DNA of 64,000 nt from Tritrichomonas foetus (lineage: Eukaryota; Parabasalia; Tritrichomonadida; Tritrichomonadidae). Location: contig MLAK01000804.1 of assembly GCA_001839685.1 (NCBI GenBank), positions 43,233 through 107,232 on the forward strand. Direction: 5' to 3'. Shown in pieces: positions 20,107 to 29,449 of the stretch (positions are counted from its first letter, which is position 1; each line of letters opens with the position of its first letter). The notes beneath the pieces were generated by a model. That model saw only the letters and a program-made list of their open reading frames with translations, did no database searches and was not told where the DNA came from. Both the position numbers and the translations under genes were made by a program.

Positions 20107-21054
20107 TTACTTTACTGTTTCATGCAAAACCTCAGTTTTATATTTATTGAAAGCATCCATATCTGTTCCAGGAAAATACCAATTCTGTGTATTCAAAAAA
20201 TCATAAATGTAGTTTATATCGGCTCTTATATTTGGGTCTTGTTCCCAGCATTTATTTATTAACTCATTCAAAATTTCAGGGTATTCATATTTTTCCGGGA
20301 ATTTAGGCCTCTCACCATTAATCACTAATTGAGATAATTTGTACAAGGTGATGTTGGGAGGATAAGCTGGACATTTAGTCACAATCTCATATAAAATAAT
20401 AGCTAATGAGTAAATATCAACTTTTGTTGAATACATCAAGTTTTCGAAAGTTTCAGGCGCCATGTATATAGGCGTGCCCCTTCCTTCAGTTGATTCTACT
20501 GACATGGATTTGGCAAGCCCAAAATCAGCAATATATGGATAGCCATCATCATCGATTAATATGTTTCCTGGCTTTAAATCACGATGACGAATGTTTTTAC
20601 TATGGATACATTTAAGACCAGAAACTATTCCATATATGCAGATTGATCTTCTTGTATTATTCCAAAAATCATCAGGAAGACCAATCTCAGAGAGTTTGCC
20701 AGAAGAATCCAAATTCAAAATTTTTTGAAGATCAGTTTTTTTATAATCTGTTGCTATGAATGGCTCAGGCACAATATTGAATGCTCTTATTCGAAGAATT
20801 GCAGGATGGTCCATTTTTATTAAAACTTCGATTTCTTTCAGGAAATCCTTTTGCTTTTCTGTAGAGTCAAGTATTTCATCACCATTTATGAAGAATTTAA
20901 TGGCGACAGGAATCCCTTCTGGATTTTTTGATTTCATTGTTGTTTTGTAAACTTTTCCAAAGCAGCCTTCTCCAAGACAAACCTTTTCATGTAGATTAAA
21001 ATCAGCGACTGGTTTCATATATCTTTGAAGGAAGGCACCACTTCTTCGAGACAT
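20107..21054 (-). CDS. TKL-type protein kinase
   Basis: This 315-residue protein is little more than a kinase domain. The Gly loop is GEGCFGKV (about 28-35), the ATP-binding Lys is in VAIK (Lys53), and the C-helix Glu is in FLKEIEVL (Glu74). The catalytic loop is HRDLKPGN, the metal-binding site is ADFGLA, and the activation segment ends in GTPIYMAPE. All key residues are present, so it should be active as a Ser/Thr kinase. The overall pattern (TEGRGTPIYMAPETFENL, DIYSLAIILYEIVT) fits the large TKL-like group expanded in trichomonads. No other domain is attached. It is transcribed divergently from the 21094 gene across only 39 bp. Confidence 0.88.
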   Translation of the reverse strand: MSRRSGAFLQRYMKPVADFNLHEKVCLGEGCFGKVYKTTMKSKNPEGIPVAIKFFINGDEILDSTEKQKDFLKEIEVLIKMDHPAILRIRAFNIVPEPFIATDYKKTDLQKILNLDSSGKLSEIGLPDDFWNNTRRSICIYGIVSGLKCIHSKNIRHRDLKPGNILIDDDGYPYIADFGLAKSMSVESTEGRGTPIYMAPETFENLMYSTKVDIYSLAIILYEIVTKCPAYPPNITLYKLSQLVINGERPKFPEKYEYPEILNELINKCWEQDPNIRADINYIYDFLNTQNWYFPGTDMDAFNKYKTEVLHETVK

Positions 21055-21093
21055 TTATTGTTCAGATGGCAATTTTTAAATTCAGGCCAAATA
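21055..21093. promoter_or_regulatory. 39-bp bidirectional promoter interval
   Basis: The ATG of the kinase (minus strand, 21054) and the ATG of the unknown plus-strand gene (21094) are separated by only 39 bp. All basal promoter sequence for both genes must sit here or overlap coding sequence. Both sides contain TTCAG-type sequences (TTCAGATGG, TTCAGGCC). Confidence 0.55.
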
Positions 21094-21609
21094 ATGACAG
21101 AAAAAAAATATAAAGCCAACAATCAATTGAAAAATCTTTTATGTAGTCAATATTTTCAATATATCATCAAATATTTCTTAAAGATCTCTCAAAAATTTCT
21201 TAATTTTCTGATGGAAAACTCGGAGTATCAAATTTTGGTGACAAGTTTGGAAGCCGTCTCAGCAGCAATTAGCGAATTCCTTTATCATAATTTTTTAAAG
21301 CGGAATTTGAAAGTGAAATTATCAAAAGAATTTTTCGAGACATATAATCAAATCCTGAGTCAGATTCATCAGAAAAAAGACATAAAATCAGCGGCATTTT
21401 TACGTAATATCGAATTGTTTGCTCACCAGATTCAGAAAATCGTTTTCGCATCAAATTTGGATAATGAAAAATCGAATGAACAAAAAATGGAGATCGTGAA
21501 ATTCTTTCGGTTAATTTCATATCCAATTGACCTTGAGTCTTTTATCGATGATACAGACCTTTCAAATGAAGAAGAAGAAGAAGAAAATAATGATGGATCT
21601 GATGGTTAA
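21094..21609 (+). CDS. Hypothetical helical protein
   Basis: This 171-residue protein starts at ATG 21094 (MTEKKYKANNQLKNLL); the frame is open slightly further to a TTG inside the neighbouring kinase, which I reject. It is mostly helical and Lys/Phe/Leu-rich, and ends in an acidic tail with six consecutive Glu and then NNDGSDG. No family is recognised. The last 50 coding bases form one arm of a near-perfect inverted repeat with the 3' flank. It is probably a real gene because of its clean frame and divergent placement, but it could also be lineage-specific. Confidence 0.5.
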   Translation: MTEKKYKANNQLKNLLCSQYFQYIIKYFLKISQKFLNFLMENSEYQILVTSLEAVSAAISEFLYHNFLKRNLKVKLSKEFFETYNQILSQIHQKKDIKSAAFLRNIELFAHQIQKIVFASNLDNEKSNEQKMEIVKFFRLISYPIDLESFIDDTDLSNEEEEEENNDGSDG

Positions 21610-21689
21610 CCGAAAGAATTTAATTTTTTAAATGATGATGTTGTTAATCATCTGATCCATCATTATTTTCTTCTTCTTTATTTGAAAGG
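21558..21689. repeat. Inverted repeat over a gene 3' end
   Basis: Arm 1 (21558-21610) covers the acidic 3' end and stop of the unknown gene. Arm 2 (21643-21689) is its reverse complement except for two missing GAA units and about three substitutions. The loop is 32 nt. Transcripts of the gene should fold into a hairpin of about 45 bp at the 3' end. Confidence 0.85.
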
Positions 21690-22099
21690 CTAGATGATTG
21701 GGAAAAATCAATTTGTTGTTATTAAAAGATTTTTACTATTCATTTTATATTATCTGCAAAAAATTCTTTTTCTAAATCTTTCAATTTATAATATTTTTTA
21801 ATTATTCACTTGAAATTACTATTTTGAACTTTTTAAATATCTTTTATAGTTGATGAAGCCAGATGTTTCTATAAATAAGATTTCTCAGTTTGATTATTTC
21901 GATTTGATATCAAAAATGTTTCAGAGCTATTCTTTCTTACTAGGCTATCGGCTATTCATTCTATTTGAACTTAATTATCTGTATTACCATTTTTGGTTTT
22001 TGATTTTGTTGTCAAAAAAACAGAAAAACATATTTCGAAAAAAAAAATGGTTACAGGAAACATCAAAGTATGAAGAAAAAATAAAAGTAAAAAGATGGT
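21690..22099. other. Intergenic, no firm feature
   Basis: About 400 bp between the inverted repeat and the eS19 3' end. A weak frame from ATG 21853 runs into the eS19 3' end but is Phe/Tyr-rich and featureless. Confidence 0.4.
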
Positions 22100-22546
22100 T
22101 TATTGGGCCTTCTTAATTTCTGAGGCGATTGTGTCGAGTTGCTTCTGTCCACGTGGGGTGATGGAGCGACCGTTTTCACCCTTCTTAACAAAACCTGCAG
22201 ATTCTAATTGTTGAAGAATAACACGAAGGACTTTGCCACTGCATTTGGCGTGGTGGCGTGGTGCGACACCGTTATTGATGCTAGCTCCATAACGATTGCG
22301 GAGTTCTTGGACGGATGTGTTTGGATGGAGGTAAACTTGGCGGCAGACTGAGGCGGCGCGTGTGTACCACCAGTTTTGGAAGTTTGGTGGCATCTGCTTT
22401 AAGCATCCTGTCTTGACAAGATCGGCCCACTTTGGAGCTTCGATGGTCTTGTTATTTTGGAAAAATTGAGCGAGTTTCTCTGTGAAAACAGATGGGCAGA
22501 CTTCGCGAACGTTTGATCCTTTGTGTCCTGTGAGAGAACCAATCAT
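22100..22546 (-). CDS. RPS19: Small-subunit ribosomal protein eS19
   Basis: This protein of about 148 residues matches eS19, a 40S head protein needed for pre-18S rRNA maturation. Landmarks are NVREVCPSVFTEKLAQFF, the WADLVKTG turn, WWYTRAASVCRQVYL, a GVAPRHH basic segment, and the C-terminal LESAGFVKK and ITPRGQKQLDTIA. The length is normal. The GC content and codon use are higher than in neighbours, as expected for a highly expressed gene. The start is uncertain: the ATG at 22546 adds about 10 residues (MIGSLTGHKG) before the usual N-terminus, and the frame remains open further to a TTG at 22558. A GGTTCTCTCACAG sequence in this leader looks slightly like a splice acceptor, but no trichomonad-type branch motif or donor is present. 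Confidence 0.92.
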   Translation of the reverse strand: MIGSLTGHKGSNVREVCPSVFTEKLAQFFQNNKTIEAPKWADLVKTGCLKQMPPNFQNWWYTRAASVCRQVYLHPNTSVQELRNRYGASINNGVAPRHHAKCSGKVLRVILQQLESAGFVKKGENGRSITPRGQKQLDTIASEIKKAQ

Positions 22547-23122
22547 CAGAAAGGCCAAACATATCTCTCAATTTTTTCTTTGGGTTTGTTTGATATTTTA
22601 TTGAAAATTTCACCCGATGAAAACTCATCGCCTACAATATATATAATATTTATACTTTAAAAATATATATTTAATAATATAATATTATTAATTTTTAAAT
22701 ATATATAGATGAATATCAATATGATAACAAGATATTTCCATTGTTGTTTTTGAGAAAAATCTCAACATAAGATATTTCAAAAAGCCCTGGTATTTAAATG
22801 CATAAATGGTCTGTCGTAAAATACAATTGTCACCTTTTTAGTATTAAATCAATCAAGATACCATAGAATCTATATAGTTTCTTTTAATATATTAGTAATT
22901 TTGTATAAAACACACACACATATATATATATATATAAACAAAAACGAGCTTTACGTAAAGAGTATAATCAAAACATTTTAGAGATAAAATATCATTTTGA
23001 CAGAATTTTTAAATCCGCATTTTATTATTCATTCATATTTGAATATCAATTAACCTGGAAATATTAATTAATCCGATCAGAATTCAGAATAAATCTCCTT
23101 TCAATGAATACTCACGAAAAAT
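22547..23122. other. Intergenic with CA/TA microsatellite
   Basis: This region contains the eS19 promoter side, ATAATATAATATTATTAAT palindromic AT sequence near 22680, and a (CA)5(TA)8 microsatellite at 22911-22936. No reading frame is convincing. Confidence 0.5.
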
Positions 23123-24052
23123 TCATTCGAGTTTGAAAAACGTTTCATCTTCATTAATTATCAATTCTGAATAAGAACCATCGCTTGTATTCAACTTGGA
23201 CACTTTGTCAATAATTTTGACAAGATGTTGAGCAAGTTTAATTATACCACAAGCTGCTTGTGTCCATTCACTCTGAACTGAGGACATATTTAGCATTGCT
23301 GTTATGTTTAAATCATCGTATTTAAAAGGAACAAAATGTTTGAGATTCAATTTAGCCGATGAACTGTTTGCTATAACAATACAATTCCTTAAGAAAGCAT
23401 CTACTGTGATCTGTAAAGCTTGAATATCTTGTATTTGTGATTTTTTAGGAAGAAAATACAATTTTCTTTTTTCATTTTGTATTTGTATTATTGTGGATGA
23501 TGGATAAGGGAAAATTTGAATGTCTGAAGAAATTTCAAAAACATTTTGGACAGAATGAGCAAAAAATGCAAGTTTGTAAATGGCACCATTAAATTCCGAT
23601 GAGTTGGCAAGTGGTGGCAAAAGGCGAAAACCAGCAAGAATTAGCTTGTTTAAATTAAATTCAAATAATGAACTAAAATGGGTATCCACATGCACTGATT
23701 GTGAAAAAGTGACAGTAGAATCAACTGCAGGTAGCGACGCAGTTTGAAATGGCATGTTTGTCATGGATGCAAAATCGCTAATTCCGGTCAGAGATTGGTT
23801 TCGTGTCATGTTTGATTTGTTCTCAAATTCGGCGTTCTTTTCAAATGCTCGCTGAAGTTTAGTTTCATGCTCGATCAAAACGGTTAAAATTCGGTTTGCA
23901 GTATCTAAATTACCAAAAAAATCAACTTCGTTTGGAGACGTGGCCATTGCAATATCTTCTGCAGTCATTAAACATCCTTTCGGAAATGAATTCTGGAGTA
24001 TTTCTGATTCAACGGTCAAAGAATCGATAATTTCTGCATTTTCATCATTCAT
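23123..24052 (-). CDS. Hypothetical protein
   Basis: This 309-residue protein starts at ATG 24052. The N-terminal 120 residues are Ser/Thr/Asn-rich and probably partly disordered. Residues about 130-300 look folded, with a hydrophobic pattern (LNKLILAGFRLLPPLA, IYKLAFFAHSVQNVF, SIQIFPYPSSTIIQIQ-like strands). There is no signal peptide or membrane segment. No family is recognised. An ATTCAAAAAGT box (sense strand) ends 8 nt upstream of the ATG. A divergent coiled-coil gene starts 200 bp away. Confidence 0.65.
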   Translation of the reverse strand: MNDENAEIIDSLTVESEILQNSFPKGCLMTAEDIAMATSPNEVDFFGNLDTANRILTVLIEHETKLQRAFEKNAEFENKSNMTRNQSLTGISDFASMTNMPFQTASLPAVDSTVTFSQSVHVDTHFSSLFEFNLNKLILAGFRLLPPLANSSEFNGAIYKLAFFAHSVQNVFEISSDIQIFPYPSSTIIQIQNEKRKLYFLPKKSQIQDIQALQITVDAFLRNCIVIANSSSAKLNLKHFVPFKYDDLNITAMLNMSSVQSEWTQAACGIIKLAQHLVKIIDKVSKLNTSDGSYSELIINEDETFFKLE

Positions 24053-24251
24053 TCTTATGACTTTTTGAATACTTTATATAACTTTTTATGAATATATTTG
24101 TCCCAATATTAGATAGACAAATAAATTTTGAAAATAATCAGCTTGTCAAGGAAAACTTTGAATGTTTTGTTTAGAGTTCAAAATTTTGATTGTGCCTCTT
24201 TACACCATTGAAAACAAAACATGTTTTGACCAAAAAGTGACAGAGAATTGA
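24053..24251. promoter_or_regulatory. Divergent promoter region with AAAAAGT boxes
   Basis: This 199-bp interval separates two divergent starts. It holds ATTCAAAAAGT in the sense direction of the minus gene (24060-24070), a second ACTTTTTATG just beyond, and CCAAAAAGTGAC in the sense direction of the plus gene (about 24229-24240). The boxes lie 8 and about 12 nt from the two ATGs. Confidence 0.5.
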
Positions 24252-25607
24252 ATGCTATCGGCGGAGGAATATCATGTTCTCGAGGAGCAGGTCGAGCAGC
24301 TAAATATCGAAAATGATGTATGCCAACAAAAAATTACCATTTTGCTCGAGAACAATAAAGAAATTCCCCTCCTAAAGAAAAGCATAAAAAAAATTAAGAA
24401 AGAGATCGCCGAAAGTGAAGCAGAGTATGAAAAAACAATCGAAACGTTAAATGAGCAACTCAACGACCATTCAAGTATTACACGAAGTCCTTCAAAATCG
24501 CTAAGTATTACGACATCACTCAATTCTTTACTTGGATTCCCGGACGATATTCAATATAACACCGCTAAATCGAAACTCGATACGGAAAATGAACGATTTG
24601 AGCAGCTTGTGAACGAAGAAATACAAGTTGCCGAATCGCTCGAAAAATCTGCCAATAAGGAGCAAATTCTATCAAATAAGATTCAAGATCTCATCAATTT
24701 CATACAGAAGTGCGAAGTATTGAAGCCACAGGTTGAAACTTATCTTGGATGTGGATTATATATTCAAGATTTGGTTTCCCGTTTGGATGACGTGAAAAAG
24801 CAGAGAAAGATTCAGAAGGGTCGGCAGTATCGTTTAAACAATTGGATTGCCCAAACAAATGCTGTTCATGATAGTCAAATGCAAATTTTTAACGGCCTTG
24901 AAAAGGATTTAGTAAACCTTGGAAATAAGCATAAAGAATTAGAGGATGATTACCATCAGGTTGAAATCTTGCTCCGTAATGAAACAACTAAATTCAATCA
25001 AGAAGAATTCAACATTTTGGAGGCTCTCGAATCAAAAGAAAAGTATGAAAAAGAAACCATGAATTTAGTGGACCAATCTAACAAAAAACTTGAAGAAATG
25101 AGAAACTCTATTCCTAAAATTGATGAACAAATGAAACAAATTCAAAATGAAATTAACTCACATGGTGTGAAAAAGAAAAAATTATTACAAAAAAAATTAG
25201 AAATGGTTCAACAATTAAAGAAAAGAATTACAATGGAGCGAAAAGCAATGCAGAAACAAGATATTAGTTCAGAATTAGTGATGGAATTAACTCAAGTTGA
25301 AGAAAATCATCTTCTTGAAAAAGAGAAAATCGAAAAAGAAGTTCGTTTGATTGAGGATAAATTGAAATGGCTTCAAGCAAACGCAGAAAAGAAGAAGCAA
25401 ATCATTGAAGAATTAGATAAATCGGTTTTCCCTATGGATGAGCCTGTAAGTGACAGCCAATGCATGAAAATGTTCGCCCAATCGCTTGAAGAAGTAAAAA
25501 TTACCAATAGCGCACTTTTGAGTGACATGCAGGAGATTGGAATGGAATTGGCTGGAATTGAAGGTGAAAATGAATCACTTCGGACAATTCTTTCAAGTTT
25601 GGAATAG
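24252..25607 (+). CDS. Coiled-coil protein
   Basis: This 451-residue protein is almost entirely coiled coil (about 1-75, 100-155, 185-380), with a short break around 82-100 (SPSKSLSITTSLNSL) and a turn near 390 (FPMDEPVSDSQCMKMFA). It has no membrane segment or signal. The length and continuous heptads suggest a structural or tethering protein, possibly of the flagellar or basal-body apparatus, as with other long coiled coils in this window. I do not recognise the family. ATG 24252 follows a CCAAAAAGTGAC box. Confidence 0.7.
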   Translation: MLSAEEYHVLEEQVEQLNIENDVCQQKITILLENNKEIPLLKKSIKKIKKEIAESEAEYEKTIETLNEQLNDHSSITRSPSKSLSITTSLNSLLGFPDDIQYNTAKSKLDTENERFEQLVNEEIQVAESLEKSANKEQILSNKIQDLINFIQKCEVLKPQVETYLGCGLYIQDLVSRLDDVKKQRKIQKGRQYRLNNWIAQTNAVHDSQMQIFNGLEKDLVNLGNKHKELEDDYHQVEILLRNETTKFNQEEFNILEALESKEKYEKETMNLVDQSNKKLEEMRNSIPKIDEQMKQIQNEINSHGVKKKKLLQKKLEMVQQLKKRITMERKAMQKQDISSELVMELTQVEENHLLEKEKIEKEVRLIEDKLKWLQANAEKKKQIIEELDKSVFPMDEPVSDSQCMKMFAQSLEEVKITNSALLSDMQEIGMELAGIEGENESLRTILSSLE

Positions 25608-26185
25608 CTTTTTTAACTTTCTTTCTTTCTGTTTTTTTCACAACTGCTCTCTTAAATGGAGTTTATATCTGAATGTGTTACTGAGTGTTGCAATCTTATA
25701 TTTGTTAAAAATACTATCTTTGTTTTTGTTTGATTTCTTTTTTTGTTTGTTTGTTAGGATAGATTATATTTTTATGTTTGAATCTCAGTTACTTTGGTCA
25801 AAAGTAATTCCAAAAAGGTTTTCATAGATGACCTGAATGAGTTGCTGGGTGAATTGATATGATTCGTGTTTTCTTTTCATGATTTTGGTGATAAAAGCAT
25901 CAATATCAGATATTCCCAGAAATGATAAGGTTTTCAGCAAAAACCATGTCATGATTCTAGTCGGCTTAATTATAATTTACACTTGTTATTAATTCATGTT
26001 AACAGTCTTAATTCTTCAGCATCTATTCACGCTTAATGTAATCTTCAAAAAATTCTATGGAAAAACACAAAAATTGAATTAACGAAAACAAAAAGAAATA
26101 TATATAAAACATTTTATTATTTCTATCCAAAAAACATCACACAAATATAAAAATAAAGCTGAGCATTTGAGCTAAAAAAATTCAT
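25608..26185. other. Intergenic between convergent genes
   Basis: About 580 bp between the 3' ends of the coiled-coil and phosphatase genes. It is T-rich (TTTCTTTCTTTC and TTTGTTTGTTTG runs) and has no supported feature. Confidence 0.5.
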
Positions 26186-27445
26186 TCAAACATTCAAATC
26201 TTTCTTCATGCAATTACCAAAAACCACACTTTTGCTTTCTTTCAATTTTTTCAGTTTTTTAGGCGCCAGATGAGACAATAAAAGTGGACTATCTCTTGGC
26301 AGTCCGATGAGCACTTCTGAAAAACGGCCATGTGGAGCGATTGATGACAATGGCGAATAACAATTCATAAGCTTTCGATTTGCTTTGTGTTTTTGTTCCT
26401 TTTTATGTTGATCAAGAGGACATATTCCAGTTGACATGGAAATGTTAATATAATTTTGAAGATCGCTATTGGTGATTCTGTCAAACACCGCATAGTTTCT
26501 TTTATAAAGGGGGAGAGGTGGAAACGTTTTTATTTCATCTTCACCATTTGGATCAAGAATCAAAACAGCTGATTCATTTCCTGAAACACCACAATAATTT
26601 GAGGCACTAAAAACGGTGATGCAACGATCTTCAAATTGTGAAATAAATCCTGTTTGAACACATTCATGGCCACGAATGAGCCTGACTGAATGGGAAACTT
26701 CAAGGAAGTTCAAAAGGGGGTCCTGCCCAAACAAATATCCAGTTCCGCGCGGAGATGCCTTGAAATCTTTTGTGGCTGCAGATGGATCTGACCAAACAAG
26801 TGGGCTGATGAACTGGTTCAGAAAATTATCGATCGGCCGTCGGATAGATTTCATTATTTCGACGGACGTCATTTGAGGGCCGATTCCACCGTGAACACAA
26901 ATGTTAACATCATCTATGATCGCTCCAATAGGCATATAAGAAAAAGACGTCAAAAAATTCTGATAGATATCGGCCAATCGGTATTCGTTATAAATTTCAC
27001 TGTAGAAGCCGTATTTTGAACAGAGCGCATCAAACTCATGATTGCCGCGAATAATGTAAACATTTGTCGGATATAAAACTTTCATCAGATATATCAAAGT
27101 GATTGTCTCCAGCGAAAATTCACCGCGGTCAACAATATCGCCTAGAAATAAATATTTCGTCGCGCATGGGTGGCCGCAGTCCTGGTGAATTCGGATTAAA
27201 TCGAGATAATGGCCATGAAGGTCTCCGACGATTGTGATGGGCGAAGTAAGCTCGAGAACCGATGGCTCCAGTGAAAAAATGAAGGAAACTTGTTCGCAGA
27301 GCTGGTGGAGCATTTTTGGTGGAATTACTGGAATATGGATTGGTATTTTAAGCGATGATGTTAGAAGGACGTCCTGGTGGAGCAATTCGAGGTGCTTCAT
27401 CAGGAAAGTCTTAAAAGCGTCATTCGAGGCGCTTTGAGATTGCAT
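26186..27445 (-). CDS. PPP-family Ser/Thr protein phosphatase
   Basis: This 419-residue enzyme belongs to the PP1/PP2A/calcineurin fold. The metal-binding signatures are all present: GDLHGH (about 74-79), GDIVDRG (about 102-108) and RGNHEF (about 133-138). Downstream, CVHGGIGP and RGHECVQTGF supply the later His ligands, and FSASNYCG precedes the C-terminus of the domain. The sequence is closer to PP1 than to PP2A but diverged. An extra C-terminal tail of about 100 residues is basic, with short hydrophobic patches, and ends MKKDLNV. It could be regulatory. The protein should be soluble. The ATG at 27445 is the natural start. Confidence 0.88.
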   Translation of the reverse strand: MQSQSASNDAFKTFLMKHLELLHQDVLLTSSLKIPIHIPVIPPKMLHQLCEQVSFIFSLEPSVLELTSPITIVGDLHGHYLDLIRIHQDCGHPCATKYLFLGDIVDRGEFSLETITLIYLMKVLYPTNVYIIRGNHEFDALCSKYGFYSEIYNEYRLADIYQNFLTSFSYMPIGAIIDDVNICVHGGIGPQMTSVEIMKSIRRPIDNFLNQFISPLVWSDPSAATKDFKASPRGTGYLFGQDPLLNFLEVSHSVRLIRGHECVQTGFISQFEDRCITVFSASNYCGVSGNESAVLILDPNGEDEIKTFPPLPLYKRNYAVFDRITNSDLQNYINISMSTGICPLDQHKKEQKHKANRKLMNCYSPLSSIAPHGRFSEVLIGLPRDSPLLLSHLAPKKLKKLKESKSVVFGNCMKKDLNV

Positions 27446-28148
27446 TCAAGTTACTAATATTTTCAATGCGGAAGAAATGCATTCAAACTTCTTTCTCTCT
27501 TGTTGACAAAAATTGAATAAAATATTTTTTGAGAGTAAATGGGAAATATTTCAATAAATAAGTTTTAAACACATACAAATATCAATTATTTTTTTCTATA
27601 TTCCCTATCAAGTATTTCAATGAGCTATTCGAAATTCAATGCATATAATTTACCTGTCTGAATCGAAATTCAGAAAGAAATATTCTTTCTCTCAAGGTTC
27701 CATAATTATACATGAATTCACACATATATATCAATATATTCATAAAATGTATAAACACACCATTCGAATTCAATTTAATTCAAATCAAAATGACTTTTCT
27801 TATAAATTGAATAATTATTCAATTTATTTGAGAATTGTTGTTGCTACTTTTATTCAATGTATTTGAGAACTACTGAAAAATTAAGTATGTTAATTTCACC
27901 ATAAAATTTAGTGATGAAAATGTTATTATATAGTATCATATTGAAAATCGATAATACAAGAAAATATCTTCAGTACAAACCCGTTTCTATGATTTTAAAG
28001 TGAAATAAAATTTCGTATGGAAATTCAATCACCTCAGAAAAATTGACAAGAATTGTAAAAATAAGAAAATACTTTTGTCAAAAATGTGGAAATTCACAAA
28101 ATTTGTTATTCAATCTTTTATATTCGTTGAATTGAGGAATATATTTGA
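27446..28148. other. Intergenic with perfect 26-bp palindrome
   Basis: No intact gene. Bases 27802-27827 form a perfect palindrome (half-site ATAAATTGAATAA). Next to it ATTCAATTTATTTGAGAA is repeated about 35 bp later as ATTCAATGTATTTGAGAA. Confidence 0.5.
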
Positions 28149-28370
28149 GAATTCTTCTTTATCATAAATACCAAGCATGCTTTGGCTTTTTGGCTCTTTT
28201 TCTAAGGGAAAAACTTGATATATTTCTTTCCGCAAATCAATATTGAACTACCAACCATAGAAGGATATGAATGGTGGGATTCTACATTCTTTGTATATAA
28301 AATTTATTCTTTTAGATACATAAACGAAGGTTATATCCTGAAGTATCAAGAAAAATTTCGAAATCAATAA
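28149..28370 (+). pseudogene. Short coding relic with one stop
   Basis: One plus-strand frame reads EFFFIINTKHALAFWLFF, a TAA at about 28203-28205, and then GKNLIYFFPQINIELPT, IEGYEWWDSTFFVYKIYSF and YILKYQEKFRNQ, ending at TAA. The composition is protein-like and unlike random AT-rich translation. It has no ATG-led start and is only about 70 codons. The family is not recognised. It ends 48 bp before the next gene. Confidence 0.35.
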
Positions 28371-28418
28371 ATTTCAATTGTTTTTTTTTTTTTAAACGGC
28401 CACTGTATTATTTTTTTA

Positions 28419-29213
28419 ATGAATCAGCAGGAGACAACAAATACTATTATTGATAAGTTTAATAATACAGGTATATTTTGTCATCTAAAAGCTTTATTTT
28501 TCCATTTGCTAACCAAAGAAATCATTCATTCTGATATTTATTCATTAAAATTAACACTAAAAACATATGTGAAACCAATAGATTTGATAGCTGTTAAAAT
28601 TGTTCTTCAGTATTTGGAATATCATCATTTTGATTATTCAAATGAAGCCTTTAAATCAGAGATATCAGAATTGTACTCTGACAATTTTTCTATGCCAGAT
28701 GCATCAAAAATTCTTATGATAAATGAGTCATCTAACTATCTTCGTCAACTTTTGCTTTCATATCAAGAACGATGTCAACAAATAGAACAAGAGAATTCGA
28801 TTTTTTTAGAAGAATCCAAAAATTCTCAAGAACTCAAATTATCTTCTAGTAATATATCAAACAGTTTTTCACATTCATCAATGAACATGTCACTTAATCA
28901 AAGTCAATTATCATCAAGTTTAATTACCATTCATTTTAATTCTGAAGGGCTTTTTAGTAATTCTGACTCAACTCAATCTCGAAAGCGAAAAAGAACGAAT
29001 GAATCCACTCGAAAATCGAATAAAGATAAAAATAATGAAGGAAATTTGAATGAATCAGATGACTTTTCTTGTAGTTACAACCATTCGGATTCATTTGATG
29101 ACAGCTCTGTGAGGAGACGCACATTGAAAGGAGTTAAAATTCCCCAAAGCGCATCATCAGATAATATTCACAATGAAGCTCATCAAAATCAATTGAAAGT
29201 GAAAAAAGACTAA
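28419..29213 (+). CDS. FOP/FOR20-like LisH protein
   Basis: This 264-residue protein has an N-terminal region resembling the FOP dimerisation/LisH domain of centrosomal FOP, FOR20 and OFD1 proteins. It shows a helix IDKFNNTGIFCHLKALFF followed by the LisH helix pair IAVKIVLQYLEYHHFDYS (about 57-74) and EAFKSEI. Proteins with this domain work at centrioles, basal bodies and cilia, which suits a flagellate. Residues from about 130 are Ser/Asn-rich and disordered, with a basic patch SRKRKRTNESTRKSNKD that could be a nuclear-localisation or binding signal. The assignment rests on a short domain. A T-rich tract and an AAACGGCC sequence precede the ATG. Confidence 0.6.
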   Translation: MNQQETTNTIIDKFNNTGIFCHLKALFFHLLTKEIIHSDIYSLKLTLKTYVKPIDLIAVKIVLQYLEYHHFDYSNEAFKSEISELYSDNFSMPDASKILMINESSNYLRQLLLSYQERCQQIEQENSIFLEESKNSQELKLSSSNISNSFSHSSMNMSLNQSQLSSSLITIHFNSEGLFSNSDSTQSRKRKRTNESTRKSNKDKNNEGNLNESDDFSCSYNHSDSFDDSSVRRRTLKGVKIPQSASSDNIHNEAHQNQLKVKKD

Positions 29214-29449
29214 TTTTCAGATCTTTGCCTCTATGTTTTGTTAATCCATTATGATTTCCATTCATTTCTATTGATTTCTGGCTTATTTTATTATGATTGA
29301 ATCAATGGTCTTCATATTCTTATAAATTTGTACATTAACTGCTAGATTATAGAATCAAACTCAAAATTAAAACTTTAAAGGTTAATTGTATTGTTTTCAT
29401 GTTCTCGATAACGATATAAAAATAAATAAAGCAAAATAAATTATAAAAA

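Noticed and set aside
21850..22116. Plus-strand frame of about 88 codons overlapping the eS19 3' end
   Set aside because: Begins at TTG/ATG in AT-rich DNA, is rich in Phe/Tyr/Lys and overlaps a strongly supported gene on the other strand.
22523..22560. Possible intron acceptor (GGTTCTCTCACAG) at the start of eS19
   Set aside because: The conserved trichomonad branch/acceptor and GTATGT donor motifs are absent, and the frame is open without splicing.
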